64,000 nucleotides of DNA from Agrobacterium sp. AGB01 (GTDB taxonomy: Bacteria > Pseudomonadota > Alphaproteobacteria > Rhizobiales > Rhizobiaceae), in NCBI RefSeq assembly GCF_014851585.1, contig NZ_JACVAB010000008.1:186001-250000 (forward strand), written 5' to 3'. Below are positions 8,903-17,287 of the stretch, piece by piece. Both the position numbers and the translations under genes were made by a program. How positions within the stretch are numbered: position 1 is the first letter of the stretch; each line of letters begins with the position of its first letter. The notes beneath the pieces were generated by a model. That model did no database searches and was not told the origin of the DNA. It saw nothing but the letters and a program-made list of their open reading frames with translations.

Positions 8903-9090
8903 TATTTGGATCCTCCAGTTTTACCGGTCGACACCGGCGTTTCGACTTTTTTGACGAGGTCGCCATCCTTGACGAGGCGCGCCTCCCATCCGGAGGCAAA
9001 ATTCACAGGTCGCCCGTCTTCCGGCCAGTCCGGCTGGCCATAGGGCATCGGCACGCGCTTGCCCGGCGCGGGTACATAAATATCAGGCAT
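8902..9090 (-). CDS. DUF2635 small protein (Mu gp38 type)
   Basis: A 62-residue protein immediately before the sheath gene, the fixed position of DUF2635/Mu gp38. It has an N-terminal YVPAPGKRVPMP segment and a RLVKDGDLV segment that match the family pattern. Function is not established; it may help tail or sheath assembly. TAATG overlap with the sheath gene suggests coupled translation. Confidence 0.8.
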   Translation of the reverse strand: MPDIYVPAPGKRVPMPYGQPDWPEDGRPVNFASGWEARLVKDGDLVKKVETPVSTGKTGGSK

Positions 9091-9104
9091 GGGAAAGCTC
9101 CAGA

Positions 9105-9809
9105 TCAGGAGGGGAAATTGACCGTCGCGCCCGGCACTGTACTGCCGGTACGCATGTCGACACCTTTAAGCGGCGTCATTGTCTGCGCTGGAAACTGCAA
9201 GGCCAACGCCTCCAGTTTTTCACGCGCATAAGATTGTTCAGGCAAAGCGGCAAGCACTGAAGCACAAGGCTCCGGCAACCCGCCGGCTTGGGAGAAGACA
9301 TCGTCTTTGATCGAGAAACGGTACTTCATCATGATGCGGTGGTAACGCAGGCCGAGCTCCGGTACCGCAAATGTCGGCTCGTCCAGATCTTCGATTTTTC
9401 GAACGATCTTGCGGACCAACGGAGAAACCTCGATCAAGCGGCGTACCTGGCTGCACAAAGCGGCCAGGATCATCCGACCTTCCGGGTCGGTCTCAGCGGC
9501 ATCAGCAAAACCACCGTCGTCATCTTGAACTTTTACCATCAACTCGGCGACGATCTCGATCTCGGTATAGGCGATCGTGTCCCAGTTGCTCGATGCATCG
9601 CCGCGCAGATTGACGCCACTGGACGTCGTAAAAAGCGAGAGGCACGGCAACGCCGTGTCATCGGCCCGATCAAGATCCTCAACAGGCGCTGGCCGGCTGT
9701 CGTAAACCCGACCGGCCGCCAGTGTTGGATAAGCAGCACCACTTGTGGCCACACCTGTCGGAAGCAGAACTTCGATCAGTGTCAATCTCAGAGCTTCAGC
9801 AGATAACAT
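9105..9809 (-). CDS. Unrecognised neck/tail completion protein (Mu gp37-like position)
   Basis: A 234-residue protein. I chose ATG 9809 because it overlaps the upstream stop (TAATG) and has GAGG five bases ahead; an upstream TTG in frame exists at 9830. The N-terminal half (ETEIEIVAELMVKVQ-like beta strands, then a helix with ALCSQVRRLIEVSPLVRKIVRKI) resembles tail terminator folds that cap the tube. Gene order (connector genes, this gene, DUF2635, sheath) also suggests tail completion. Family not recognised by sequence alone. Confidence 0.6.
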   Translation of the reverse strand: MLSAEALRLTLIEVLLPTGVATSGAAYPTLAAGRVYDSRPAPVEDLDRADDTALPCLSLFTTSSGVNLRGDASSNWDTIAYTEIEIVAELMVKVQDDDGGFADAAETDPEGRMILAALCSQVRRLIEVSPLVRKIVRKIEDLDEPTFAVPELGLRYHRIMMKYRFSIKDDVFSQAGGLPEPCASVLAALPEQSYAREKLEALALQFPAQTMTPLKGVDMRTGSTVPGATVNFPS

Positions 9810-10195
9810 TATACCCTCGTCAGGTACCAAGCGGGCCTGCTGGAACCGTCTTTTTCAATGGCCGCGATTTTGTAAGTGATGGTGCCGGACTGAATGTGGT
9901 CGCCACGTTTCGGCAAATAGAGCCAGGAGCCCACATGCGCAGAAAGCACCGCATCATACGACACGGTCTTCGAGTTGCTGCCGGGATCGTTCGACAAATG
10001 CCGGACGATACGATCGCTCGGCGGTTCCAGATCAATGGTCCCCAAAAACGGAAAAGGATCGCGAGCTGGATCAGGCCCGCCCTTGTGGTTGACCGTCAGT
10101 CCAGTCGTCATGGGAATAAGCTGGCAGGCCGTAACGTCAAAGATTTCGGCGCACGCCGTCTCTGTGAAGGCACGGGCTGCCTGCCAATCAATCAT
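9809..10195 (-). CDS. Unrecognised head-tail connector protein
   Basis: A 128-residue protein lying between the small LEM-like protein and the presumed tail completion gene. Start ATG 10195 overlaps the upstream stop by 8 nt; a longer frame from 10255 would overlap the upstream gene by 68 nt and is less likely. The C-terminus (GSWLYLPKRGDHIQSGTITY) is beta-rich with a strand-turn-strand look common in head closure proteins. I infer a head completion or head-tail joining role from position only. Confidence 0.6.
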   Translation of the reverse strand: MIDWQAARAFTETACAEIFDVTACQLIPMTTGLTVNHKGGPDPARDPFPFLGTIDLEPPSDRIVRHLSNDPGSNSKTVSYDAVLSAHVGSWLYLPKRGDHIQSGTITYKIAAIEKDGSSRPAWYLTRV

Positions 10196-10409
10196 CGCTG
10201 TCACCGGACAGGAGTTTGACGAGATCAGCTTTGGTGGCGTTACTCGGCGGCTCAATACCGCGCTTTACCGCCTCTGCGACCAATTCGTCTTTATTCATAT
10301 CCTTGATGTTGACGGTAGCATCATCAACATCGTCTGCTCGATAGGTCTGCCCGGGCTTGAGGAACTGGCCTCCATAGAAACCAGCCTCTGTTACAAGAAC
10401 ATCTTTCAC
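10188..10409 (-). CDS. Small protein with HeH/LEM-like C-terminal helix pair
   Basis: A 73-residue protein directly after the major capsid gene. The C-terminal 35 residues (NKDELVAEAVKRGIEPP then KADLVKLL) have the look of a HeH/LEM or SAP-type helix-extended-helix motif that often occurs in small phage head proteins at this position. The N-terminus is short and beta-like (FLKPGQTYRADDVD). Role unknown; possibly a head-tail connector accessory. Confidence 0.65.
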   Translation of the reverse strand: MKDVLVTEAGFYGGQFLKPGQTYRADDVDDATVNIKDMNKDELVAEAVKRGIEPPSNATKADLVKLLSGDSDD

Positions 10410-10444
10410 AGGATAGTCCTTTCTAAAGTGCGCCGAGGCCGCGC

Positions 10445-11473
10445 TTACGCGGCCTTTGCACGAAGAAGCATTTCAGGGCGAGTTGCGATAAAGAGCGGGT
10501 AGCTGTAGATTTCCACCCGATCCCACTCATCGCGTCCAGACACATCCGAAAGGATAAGACCAACCTTTTCCTGTCCACGCTTGTTCAAGTATGGCTTGAA
10601 TTCGCTAGCCGGCGCCCAGCCAACCTGAAACGCGTTACGCGCACCGATTGGGAAGAAGCGAGCGTTGTTAGTGCCGATGGCGATCGTGCTGTCGTCATCG
10701 GTCCCGCGGTAGTTGATAAAGGTGATCCCTTCAAATGTGACGGCTGAGTAGCCCTCAATACCTTCGAGATCCACAGCGCCTTCAGTGCCCAGCTTGGTTT
10801 CTTTGTACTGCTTGTGATTAACGAGCAGGTCATAGAAAGTGTCGCCAACCAGAGCGCCAACCTTGGTGTTCGGCGTCCAGATGCCTTTGCCAGCCCTTTG
10901 CATTTCGCGCTTTACGTCACGGCATTTTTTGCGAACGTCGGTGGCGTCTTGATCAAGCTCGAAGTCGATTTCGGTCGGTTCGGCAATGCCCCAGAATGCG
11001 TACCAGTCAACGAGGACGGTTGTTCCGTCGGCATCCAATACTTTGCCTTGGATCGCGCCAAAACGCATGTGCTCCCAGGTCAGCTCGAGATCATCGGTGA
11101 TTTGTGCCGTTCGTGTCGCCACCTCATCGGAAACTTCGATGGTCTGATCATCCATGGGCAGCGCAGCAATTCCAGCCAATTCGATGGCGTAGATTGTAGA
11201 GCCCTTCGCCAATCGAACAGCTTCCATCGTGCGGACTTTAGCGCCCTTTGGAATAAGCTCTTCGGGTGGCGCGCCGGTTGGCGACGTAGGAATGAGTGTC
11301 AGAGTTCCGTTTCGATCGACAATAGCGATCGTACGAGACCGGGAATAGATCGGCGCAAAAAGGCCGAGCGATCCAAGAAGCTGAGGTTTGTAATCGACCC
11401 GGTCGATTACCTCTTCCTGCACTTCAATAACGCCCCACGCGTTCTGGTTAAAAATATCTGCCACAAGAGCCAT
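10445..11473 (-). CDS. Major capsid protein, lambda gpE family
   Basis: A 342-residue protein typical of the capsid protein E family. Hallmarks seen: SRTIAIVDRNGTLTLIPTSP with a GAPP segment, RTMEAVRLAKGSTIYA, a long helix LDQDATDVRKKCRDVKREM, and the VGALVGDTFYDLLVNHKQYKET segment. The C-terminus (GRDEWDRVEIYSYPLFIATRPEMLLRAKAA region) is also typical. It follows the decoration gene by 14 nt in the lambda D-E order. It would form the icosahedral shell. Confidence 0.95.
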   Translation of the reverse strand: MALVADIFNQNAWGVIEVQEEVIDRVDYKPQLLGSLGLFAPIYSRSRTIAIVDRNGTLTLIPTSPTGAPPEELIPKGAKVRTMEAVRLAKGSTIYAIELAGIAALPMDDQTIEVSDEVATRTAQITDDLELTWEHMRFGAIQGKVLDADGTTVLVDWYAFWGIAEPTEIDFELDQDATDVRKKCRDVKREMQRAGKGIWTPNTKVGALVGDTFYDLLVNHKQYKETKLGTEGAVDLEGIEGYSAVTFEGITFINYRGTDDDSTIAIGTNNARFFPIGARNAFQVGWAPASEFKPYLNKRGQEKVGLILSDVSGRDEWDRVEIYSYPLFIATRPEMLLRAKAA

Positions 11474-11487
11474 TGAATTACCCCTCC

Positions 11488-11859
11488 TTATCGGGCTGCA
11501 ATGCCGAGCGCGGCAAGCTGGGCTAGCGCGGCGGTCTTTTGATTGTCAGTCACGCCCACAGCCCAGACCAGCACTGCGGCCTGGACTTCTGCATCGCGGG
11601 CGGTAATCGTGCGGCGAACGTCTGCAGACGTTGCATCGCAACCTTCAAAGAGAATGGCAGCAGCGGTTTGCGAGCCGTCCGAAGCGCCCGGGGCTAGCGG
11701 AACCAGCTTCTTGCTGGCAGTGATGCGACCGAGAACCGCTCCTGGTGCGACCCTGCCGCTACCAGACGCGATAACCCCGACTTCGCGTGAACGGAAGCCA
11801 TTGGCTTCCGAGACGAGATAATGCGCCGTGCGGCGCAGATTTTCCGTAAGAACAACCAT
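11488..11859 (-). CDS. Head decoration protein, lambda gpD family
   Basis: A 123-residue protein with the D-family pattern: an N-terminal stretch ending in YLVSEANGFRSREVGVIASG, then GAVLGRITASKKLVPLAPGASDGSQTAAAILFEG-like segments (a GxVLG followed by DGS..A.GIL) and a C-terminal LAQLAALGI helix. In lambda this trimeric protein binds and stabilises the expanded capsid. It lies directly between protease/scaffold and capsid genes as in lambda. Confidence 0.92.
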   Translation of the reverse strand: MVVLTENLRRTAHYLVSEANGFRSREVGVIASGSGRVAPGAVLGRITASKKLVPLAPGASDGSQTAAAILFEGCDATSADVRRTITARDAEVQAAVLVWAVGVTDNQKTAALAQLAALGIAAR

Positions 11860-11874
11860 GGATGCGGTCTCCAG

Positions 11875-12249
11875 TTATCGGCGTTTGTTGAGGCGGTCGA
11901 CGGAAGCACGCAACGGCGTCCGGTTCTCGGCCTCAGTCTTTTCGGCAGAACCCGGTTGGGCCAAACCAGCGGCCGCGGAGATCCGCTGCTGCTCGTAGCC
12001 AGAGGCCTGCGGCTTCCCAACTTGTGGGGCGGCAGCTTTAGATGCGACGGAAAGTGTGTCCTTGATGGCGTCCTCTGAGAGATCGGTTTCGATCAGCTTT
12101 TCTGCCAGAGCTTCACGGCCCTTGGCCTCCTCGAGGGCCATCACATTTTTCCGGCGGGTCTGGTAAGCGGCGACAGCAGCTTTCGCAGCGTCTTTCTTCG
12201 CAGCCTCGATCTCGGCGGAGGCTTCTTCCGCCTTGGTTTTTTCCGTCAT
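11875..12249 (-). CDS. Nested capsid scaffold protein (internal start in protease gene)
   Basis: ATG 12249 lies in frame inside the protease gene and is preceded by AAAAGGAAACTAAT, with AAGGA about 6-9 bases before the start. The resulting 124-residue protein is highly charged and alpha-helical (EEASAEIEAAKKDAAKAAVA; later KTEAENRTPLRASVDRLNKRR), as expected of a scaffold. The lambda C/Nu3 pair is the precedent for this arrangement. Internal initiation is inferred from the ribosome binding site and composition. Confidence 0.65.
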   Translation of the reverse strand: MTEKTKAEEASAEIEAAKKDAAKAAVAAYQTRRKNVMALEEAKGREALAEKLIETDLSEDAIKDTLSVASKAAAPQVGKPQASGYEQQRISAAAGLAQPGSAEKTEAENRTPLRASVDRLNKRR

Positions 12250-12927
12250 ATTAGTTTCCTTTTCGGGTTGACGGGCAGGTGCCGTGGCGGAAGCCATGGC
12301 TCTCGGTTTGGCCTCTTCGTGAGACCAGTTTTTCTTGGTTGCCATTGCAACGAGACGCTCTGGTGCCTGTGAGTAGACGCGGTAGTCGTGAGCGGCCACG
12401 ACCTTGCTCTTTGTCTCAGCAACCGAAGTTGCGAAACCGCGTTCGACCGCCTCTTCGGCTGTTAGCCAAAGCTCGGTTTTCATCTCGTCGCGGATATCGT
12501 CAGGATCGTCACCTGAAACATCGGCGTAGATGCCGGCCATGCTTTCGGCTTGTTTCGTGAGGTACTTGGTGTAGCTCTCCAGATCCTGCGCCGTCCCCCA
12601 CACACCACCGGAGGGGTCGTGGATCATCATCATCGCGCCCTTACGCATGATGCGATCCTGCCCGGCCATCGCAATCAGGGACGCGCTGGAAAAAGCCACG
12701 GCATCAATGATGACGGTCACCTTGCCCTTGTGAGCTTTAAGGGCGTTGTAGATGGAAACGCCGTCATCGGTATAACCACCACCGGAATTAATGCGCACGG
12801 TGATATCAGCATCCCGGCCAACTTCGGCCAGGGCCTCGATGACTTCTCGAGCGGTAAATCCAGCATCCCAATAATTGTCACCAACGAACCCATAGAGAAT
12901 GAGCTCGCCGTTCACGAGAACAGCCAT
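11875..12927 (-). CDS. Head maturation protease (ClpP-type) with C-terminal scaffold region
   Basis: A 350-residue protein. The first 200 residues are a ClpP-like serine protease: ITVRINSGGGYTDDGVSIYNAL, a catalytic serine in AFSSASLIAMAG and a histidine in MMMIHDPSGG. Residues after about 205 are charged, alanine-rich and helical, as in scaffolds. It lies where lambda C/Nu3 lies, before D and E. A nested in-frame start at 12249 would give the scaffold alone. The protease would process the scaffold and portal region during prohead maturation. Confidence 0.92.
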   Translation of the reverse strand: MAVLVNGELILYGFVGDNYWDAGFTAREVIEALAEVGRDADITVRINSGGGYTDDGVSIYNALKAHKGKVTVIIDAVAFSSASLIAMAGQDRIMRKGAMMMIHDPSGGVWGTAQDLESYTKYLTKQAESMAGIYADVSGDDPDDIRDEMKTELWLTAEEAVERGFATSVAETKSKVVAAHDYRVYSQAPERLVAMATKKNWSHEEAKPRAMASATAPARQPEKETNMTEKTKAEEASAEIEAAKKDAAKAAVAAYQTRRKNVMALEEAKGREALAEKLIETDLSEDAIKDTLSVASKAAAPQVGKPQASGYEQQRISAAAGLAQPGSAEKTEAENRTPLRASVDRLNKRR

Positions 12928-13068
12928 GATATTTCCTTTGGAAGTGATAGGAGGGTTTGCCTCAGTCTCTTGTCTGTAAGATCAGACAACAGAGCGGGGC
13001 AATGTGATAGAATGCCGACGCAATGCAGCATTCTATCGTTTTTATCTTGAGCCGAAATCAATCATGCT

Positions 13069-13374
13069 TCAGCATCGCCTGAAGAATTCGACAGTTGGCA
13101 AACGGTGCGCCGTGTAAGAAATACGCCCGTAACTTCGAGCGTTTTGGACATGGTGACCGAGCGCGGTCGAAGTTTGGATGACTGGCAAGACACAGGGCGT
13201 CATGTCGTGGTTGGTGGCCGTAACCCCGACGTGGACCATCTTGGTCTTGAGTGACTGCTGGATATTTTCATATACAGCATTATCAGCAGCTACCGCGGCA
13301 AAAACAGGCGCAGAAGCAAACGCGCAGGCGACAAGGGCCAGCGCAGCGAAGAGACTACTTCGGAGCAAACGCAT
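13069..13374 (-). CDS. Small secreted protein of unknown function inside the head gene cluster
   Basis: A 101-residue protein. ATG 13374 is chosen because GAAGGA lies six bases ahead; a TTG in frame at 13395 is less likely. It begins with a clear signal peptide (MRLLRSS, then LFAALALVACAFASAPVFA) and a probable signal peptidase I site after VFA. The mature part has only about 75 residues with a cysteine and a histidine pair and no domain I recognise. It sits between the gpW-like and protease genes, where no exported protein is expected. It may be a cargo gene such as an exclusion factor. Confidence 0.6.
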   Translation of the reverse strand: MRLLRSSLFAALALVACAFASAPVFAAVAADNAVYENIQQSLKTKMVHVGVTATNHDMTPCVLPVIQTSTALGHHVQNARSYGRISYTAHRLPTVEFFRRC

Positions 13375-13398
13375 AGATTTTCCTTCAGGTTTCAATTG

Positions 13399-13668
13399 TT
13401 AGAACTTCAGGTTCCAGCGCCGTGAGGGACGGCAACCGGTTGTTTTCGCCTGACAGGCAGCCTGTAGGCGCACCAGCTCCTTGTCGATATCGGCAATGCT
13501 GGAGGATGCGACTTTCACCCGCTGCTGCATCACTGGAGAGCGGATTTCACTTTCTTCAATCTGCTCTCCGGCAAGGCGCTTGGCCTTCACGGCCGCAAGA
13601 GCGGCATACATGGCGCAAGGGTCGTCGAGATCGACGGTCATGCCAGCAATTTTGACGAAGGTCGTCAT
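13399..13668 (-). CDS. gpW-like head-tail joining protein
   Basis: An 89-residue protein whose start overlaps the portal gene stop by 4 nt. The arrangement of a short N-terminal helix (YAALAAVKAKRLAG), a beta segment with MQQRVKVASSS, and a second helix (IADIDKELVRLQAACQAK) matches the small gpW fold that closes the head-tail connector in lambda. In lambda W lies before the portal gene; here it follows it. The N-terminal KIAGMTVDLDDPCAMYAAL stretch is longer than in lambda W. Confidence 0.7.
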   Translation of the reverse strand: MTTFVKIAGMTVDLDDPCAMYAALAAVKAKRLAGEQIEESEIRSPVMQQRVKVASSSIADIDKELVRLQAACQAKTTGCRPSRRWNLKF

Positions 13669-15281
13669 GATGCTACACCTTCTTTCGGTGCAACTTCGCT
13701 GGTCGATGGCTTGCCACCATATCCGCGTTCAAAGGGCGAAGGTAAACCAGCTTCGACGTAGCGATTGTGCCAGAGCAACCGGCTTTCAAAGACCTCTTCA
13801 GGATCATCCCCGTTCTCGGCACACTCACGTTCCAGCATCCCGGTGCCATTGGCAATGCGCTCGCTTGCCGCGTTCGCACGCTTCAAGTCATCAGCTGTTG
13901 GTTTGGATGGACCTTGGCAGACTGCCCAAAGCACAGCATCACGGTTTGCATTGAATGCCTCATACCCGCCCTTGAACGGGATCCGACCTTCGCCGATTTC
14001 CTCATCCAGCCAACTGGCGTAAGGTACCAACACATGTGGAGCTGCTATGCGATCGGTGCGCCGCTGCGCAATAGGCCATAACGCCGAGTTCTCCATGTTG
14101 GTGCTGGCATAAGTCGCTTTCGTATAATCCAGCGTGTAACCGCCATACGAAATACCCAGCGCCCGCGCCGTCTCACGATGGAGCGATGCCATGAAATCCG
14201 GGAAATCCGCTCCAGGAGCGGTGATTGTCTTGAACTCCAGATCTTCTCCGGGTGCCAGATGTGAAACACCTGCCCCCGCCCCCATCCTGATCTCAGACTC
14301 TGCAGCGCGATCCAGTTGAGCCTTAAAGTAGAGTGCGAAATCAGCAGCAATATCTTCGACGCCTTCCGCTCCAGTTTCCTTCATGCTTTCCAGCGCCTCG
14401 AACGCCTCAGCGCTCGGCCTGTCGCTCTTCAGAACAGCCGAATAGATCGTCTGGAGAAAACGGATCTGCGCTGTGGCATCATCTGTGTTTTCCGCCATCA
14501 GATATTTCCGAAAGGTCGGCGCCAACGGTGACAGGCCACGCACATCATCCGCAGAAAACGGATCGAAAGCATGCATTACAAGCTGACGGCCGTCGCGATC
14601 ACGAGCGGCATAATCGTGTTTCTGCGAAATGCCACTTCGCTTTTCAGCGAAGCGGTATGAAACGGGGCGACCGTGTGCATCATGGATGACCCCCTGATAC
14701 ATTCCTTCGAACTCGTTCGTATCCTGAACAAGTTTGTCAGGTGTAAGCAGAAGAAACTTGGTTCCGGTTCTTGTGCCGGGAAGCCTTTGCCATTCCGGCA
14801 GATATTCGACAACACCCACACTCTCGCCAAAGGCAAGCCAGTTTCGCAGCCCTACATCCGTGATTTGCGGAATGGTCAACTTTGCTCTGAAATCGCACTC
14901 CAGCGGGTTCCATGCGTAGATTTTCCAGCGGGCTTTAACGAACCTAGTCCATGCTACAGCTTCAGTTGCGGAATATCCGAACAGCGAAAGATCTGGGCGC
15001 GGGTTCAACTGAAGCTCCACACCCACCGTATCTGCGAGGATCTGATCAGCCGCGCCGCGTAGACGCCCAGAGTTTTGCAATAAATCCATGGCGAGGGCCG
15101 CAGCGCGACCCCACACCCTGCGAACCTCGTCGCGATGCTCCCGTAGCGATGCGGGCCGAGCTTTGATGACGCCAGACTGGCTATCACGAAGATATGCGGC
15201 TTGTGAGCGAATGCGCGGTCCGAGGATTGCAGGCGTGGCATTACTGCCACCCTTCAATTTTTCCCAAACCTTGCGCATCAT
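13665..15281 (-). CDS. Portal protein, lambda gpB family
   Basis: A 538-residue portal of the lambda type, forming the dodecameric ring through which DNA enters and leaves. Seen are WGRAAALAMDLLQNSGRLRG, the ATEAVAWTRFVKARW segment, RLPGTRTGTKFLLLTPD, HAFDPFSADDVRGLSPLAP and ISYGGYTLDYTKATYASTN near the C-terminal third, all family hallmarks. ATG 15281 is chosen since it overlaps the terminase stop as ATGA; a longer frame from 15296 is possible. C-terminus ends after a short glycine/serine tail. Confidence 0.94.
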   Translation of the reverse strand: MMRKVWEKLKGGSNATPAILGPRIRSQAAYLRDSQSGVIKARPASLREHRDEVRRVWGRAAALAMDLLQNSGRLRGAADQILADTVGVELQLNPRPDLSLFGYSATEAVAWTRFVKARWKIYAWNPLECDFRAKLTIPQITDVGLRNWLAFGESVGVVEYLPEWQRLPGTRTGTKFLLLTPDKLVQDTNEFEGMYQGVIHDAHGRPVSYRFAEKRSGISQKHDYAARDRDGRQLVMHAFDPFSADDVRGLSPLAPTFRKYLMAENTDDATAQIRFLQTIYSAVLKSDRPSAEAFEALESMKETGAEGVEDIAADFALYFKAQLDRAAESEIRMGAGAGVSHLAPGEDLEFKTITAPGADFPDFMASLHRETARALGISYGGYTLDYTKATYASTNMENSALWPIAQRRTDRIAAPHVLVPYASWLDEEIGEGRIPFKGGYEAFNANRDAVLWAVCQGPSKPTADDLKRANAASERIANGTGMLERECAENGDDPEEVFESRLLWHNRYVEAGLPSPFERGYGGKPSTSEVAPKEGVAS

Positions 15282-17287
15282 CGTCGTTTCGCCCACCTGT
15301 TTTCAACCGGCTTCGACACTGGCGAAGACGATTGTGTTTTCGTTTTATCAACCGGTTGCTGTGTCTCTGTCTCTGCTGGAGCCGCGGTTGCTGCTACCTT
15401 GCGGCTCTCTTCTGATAGGAGATCGATCGGCTCACTCGGTTCGAGCTTTGAGCGTAACGCTGCCCATTGGCTCTTTGTCATCCTCGACAAACCAAGATGC
15501 TCCGCCATTGCCATTGCGTAGATGCGGCAATCGAGAAAGTGGTTGTGCTCACGGCGTGGCATCCACTCTTCGTGCAGTTTCCCCTTCACCAGTTTCTGGC
15601 TGAAATATTCAGCTGTTAACTGTTGGAAGTATTCCTCGCCCAGCTCCATATGGAAGTGGCAGTACCCCGGCGGATCAGATGCCTCACCAGAACGCAGACC
15701 GATCTTATGCAAATTGCCATAAAGCTCGGCTTTAAGAGCCCAGGTTCCAACAGGCCAGGACAGAGCACCACCAAACCGCTTACGCTTTCCACGCTTGTTG
15801 ACTGCCTTTTGCACTGGCGCACTGATGGCAGGCACACCACGACCGGGCATGCCTTTGATCGCGTATGTGTTGGGGTGACGTCTGCACCACTCACGCACTT
15901 GGTTCGGTCTGTAGCCGCTATCGACTGCAAGAGCCTCGATCTTGCGGAGAACGCCGTGACCATCCGGGAATTCCTGAGAGCAGAATTCCTCGAGCAACAG
16001 CCAGGCGCCCGCTTGCGGGTTATCTGTTGCACCCTCGAAGAATTCGGCAAAGACATTCCAGCTCTGCCGGTCCTCTCCGAAAACGACCCCCTCGCAATAG
16101 ATACCGTAGGACTGGACGTCAGCGCCTGCTACGAACAGCAATCCGCCGGCGGTAATAGTGCCAGCAAGATAATCCTCCCGGCGTTCCATCAAACGCTGAT
16201 GATCAGGCGAGTTGCCCTTCATTTGGTAAGGAAGAGCTAGAACAAGGTTGCTGTAATCTTTAGCCCCAGCCTCACCCTTTGCCTCGTAAGTGATTTTATC
16301 CTCAGCAATTGCCTCGTAGGACATCATCAATGACATGAAGGCATCGACGTGAAAGCCTGGGTGCCGGTCAGGTTCAATGAAAGTGGGGATGTAGCGTCCC
16401 GCTCTAACGCCTTGAACTCTCTCCATTTCCGAGATGTGATGTCCGCAGTCGCACACCATGACCGTTTTATGAGGCTGCTTTCGGTCTATCAGCAGCTTCC
16501 GGTCGTCTTGAACCATTTCCTTCCGGCACTCTGGGCATCGGATATACCAGAACCGCTGATCTGACCGTCTAAAGCTCCGGTCGATACGGCAGTGGCCCGG
16601 ACCTTCTCCAAGCGCTTCACCGCTGTCGAGTTCAGGGGTTGAGAGCTCGAATATTTTGTAAGTCTTCTGTCGCCGAAAGGCCGTGAAACGACCGAAGAAC
16701 AAGTTTTCCGGGTCAGCTCCATTCGGCAACATCTGCCACTTCGAAACCTCGTCCTTCACCCCAAAGCGGGTCGTTTTGGATGAGAGATCCATGACTGTGT
16801 TTGCATTGGCGAGAAAGATTGACCCGCCTGGAAACTTTTTCTCGTAGGTAGTTGAGCCTACGCCAGAGCGACTTGTTGTCGGCTGGATGATGACCTTTTC
16901 AGTACGTTCCTGCCATTTGTCTATCAGCGGCTGCAGCTTCGCCGAGTTGATATCCTGCAGAGCATCAATACCTGGCACGCCATAGAGCGCGTTATCAGGA
17001 CTGTTCTCAGCAATGTACATCATCCAAGCCAGTGCAAGAATGGTCACGCCAGTCTGTTGAGCCTTTCGAACTGTAACCAGGTTGCATGGATGCTCCTGAC
17101 TAAGGCAGTGCGCAATCTCCGGCAGATATGGCGCATCTTCTGCCGCCCACAGCTCACCCTTGCGGGGTCCGTCAACCAGAACAACGTTCTTTGGCAACCA
17201 AACCGGAAATTCAACAGGCGGCTGTGGACGTATTGCTGCGCCCAGCACTGAAGCCCCAACCCGCAAAGCTCCCGGATGCATCGTCAC
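15278..17287 (-). CDS. Terminase large subunit, lambda GpA family
   Basis: A 669-residue packaging motor. The ATPase domain has the VRKAQQTGVTILALAWMM segment in place of a classical Walker A loop, as usual in GpA proteins, and SSKTTRFGVKDEVSKW further on. The C-terminal nuclease half contains VAGADVQSYGIYCEGVVFGE and LAVDSGYRPNQV. The start overlaps the small subunit stop (ATGA) and the stop overlaps the portal start. GpA terminases cut at cos sites, which supports a search for cos upstream of the small subunit gene. Confidence 0.95.
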   Translation of the reverse strand: MTMHPGALRVGASVLGAAIRPQPPVEFPVWLPKNVVLVDGPRKGELWAAEDAPYLPEIAHCLSQEHPCNLVTVRKAQQTGVTILALAWMMYIAENSPDNALYGVPGIDALQDINSAKLQPLIDKWQERTEKVIIQPTTSRSGVGSTTYEKKFPGGSIFLANANTVMDLSSKTTRFGVKDEVSKWQMLPNGADPENLFFGRFTAFRRQKTYKIFELSTPELDSGEALGEGPGHCRIDRSFRRSDQRFWYIRCPECRKEMVQDDRKLLIDRKQPHKTVMVCDCGHHISEMERVQGVRAGRYIPTFIEPDRHPGFHVDAFMSLMMSYEAIAEDKITYEAKGEAGAKDYSNLVLALPYQMKGNSPDHQRLMERREDYLAGTITAGGLLFVAGADVQSYGIYCEGVVFGEDRQSWNVFAEFFEGATDNPQAGAWLLLEEFCSQEFPDGHGVLRKIEALAVDSGYRPNQVREWCRRHPNTYAIKGMPGRGVPAISAPVQKAVNKRGKRKRFGGALSWPVGTWALKAELYGNLHKIGLRSGEASDPPGYCHFHMELGEEYFQQLTAEYFSQKLVKGKLHEEWMPRREHNHFLDCRIYAMAMAEHLGLSRMTKSQWAALRSKLEPSEPIDLLSEESRKVAATAAPAETETQQPVDKTKTQSSSPVSKPVENRWAKRR

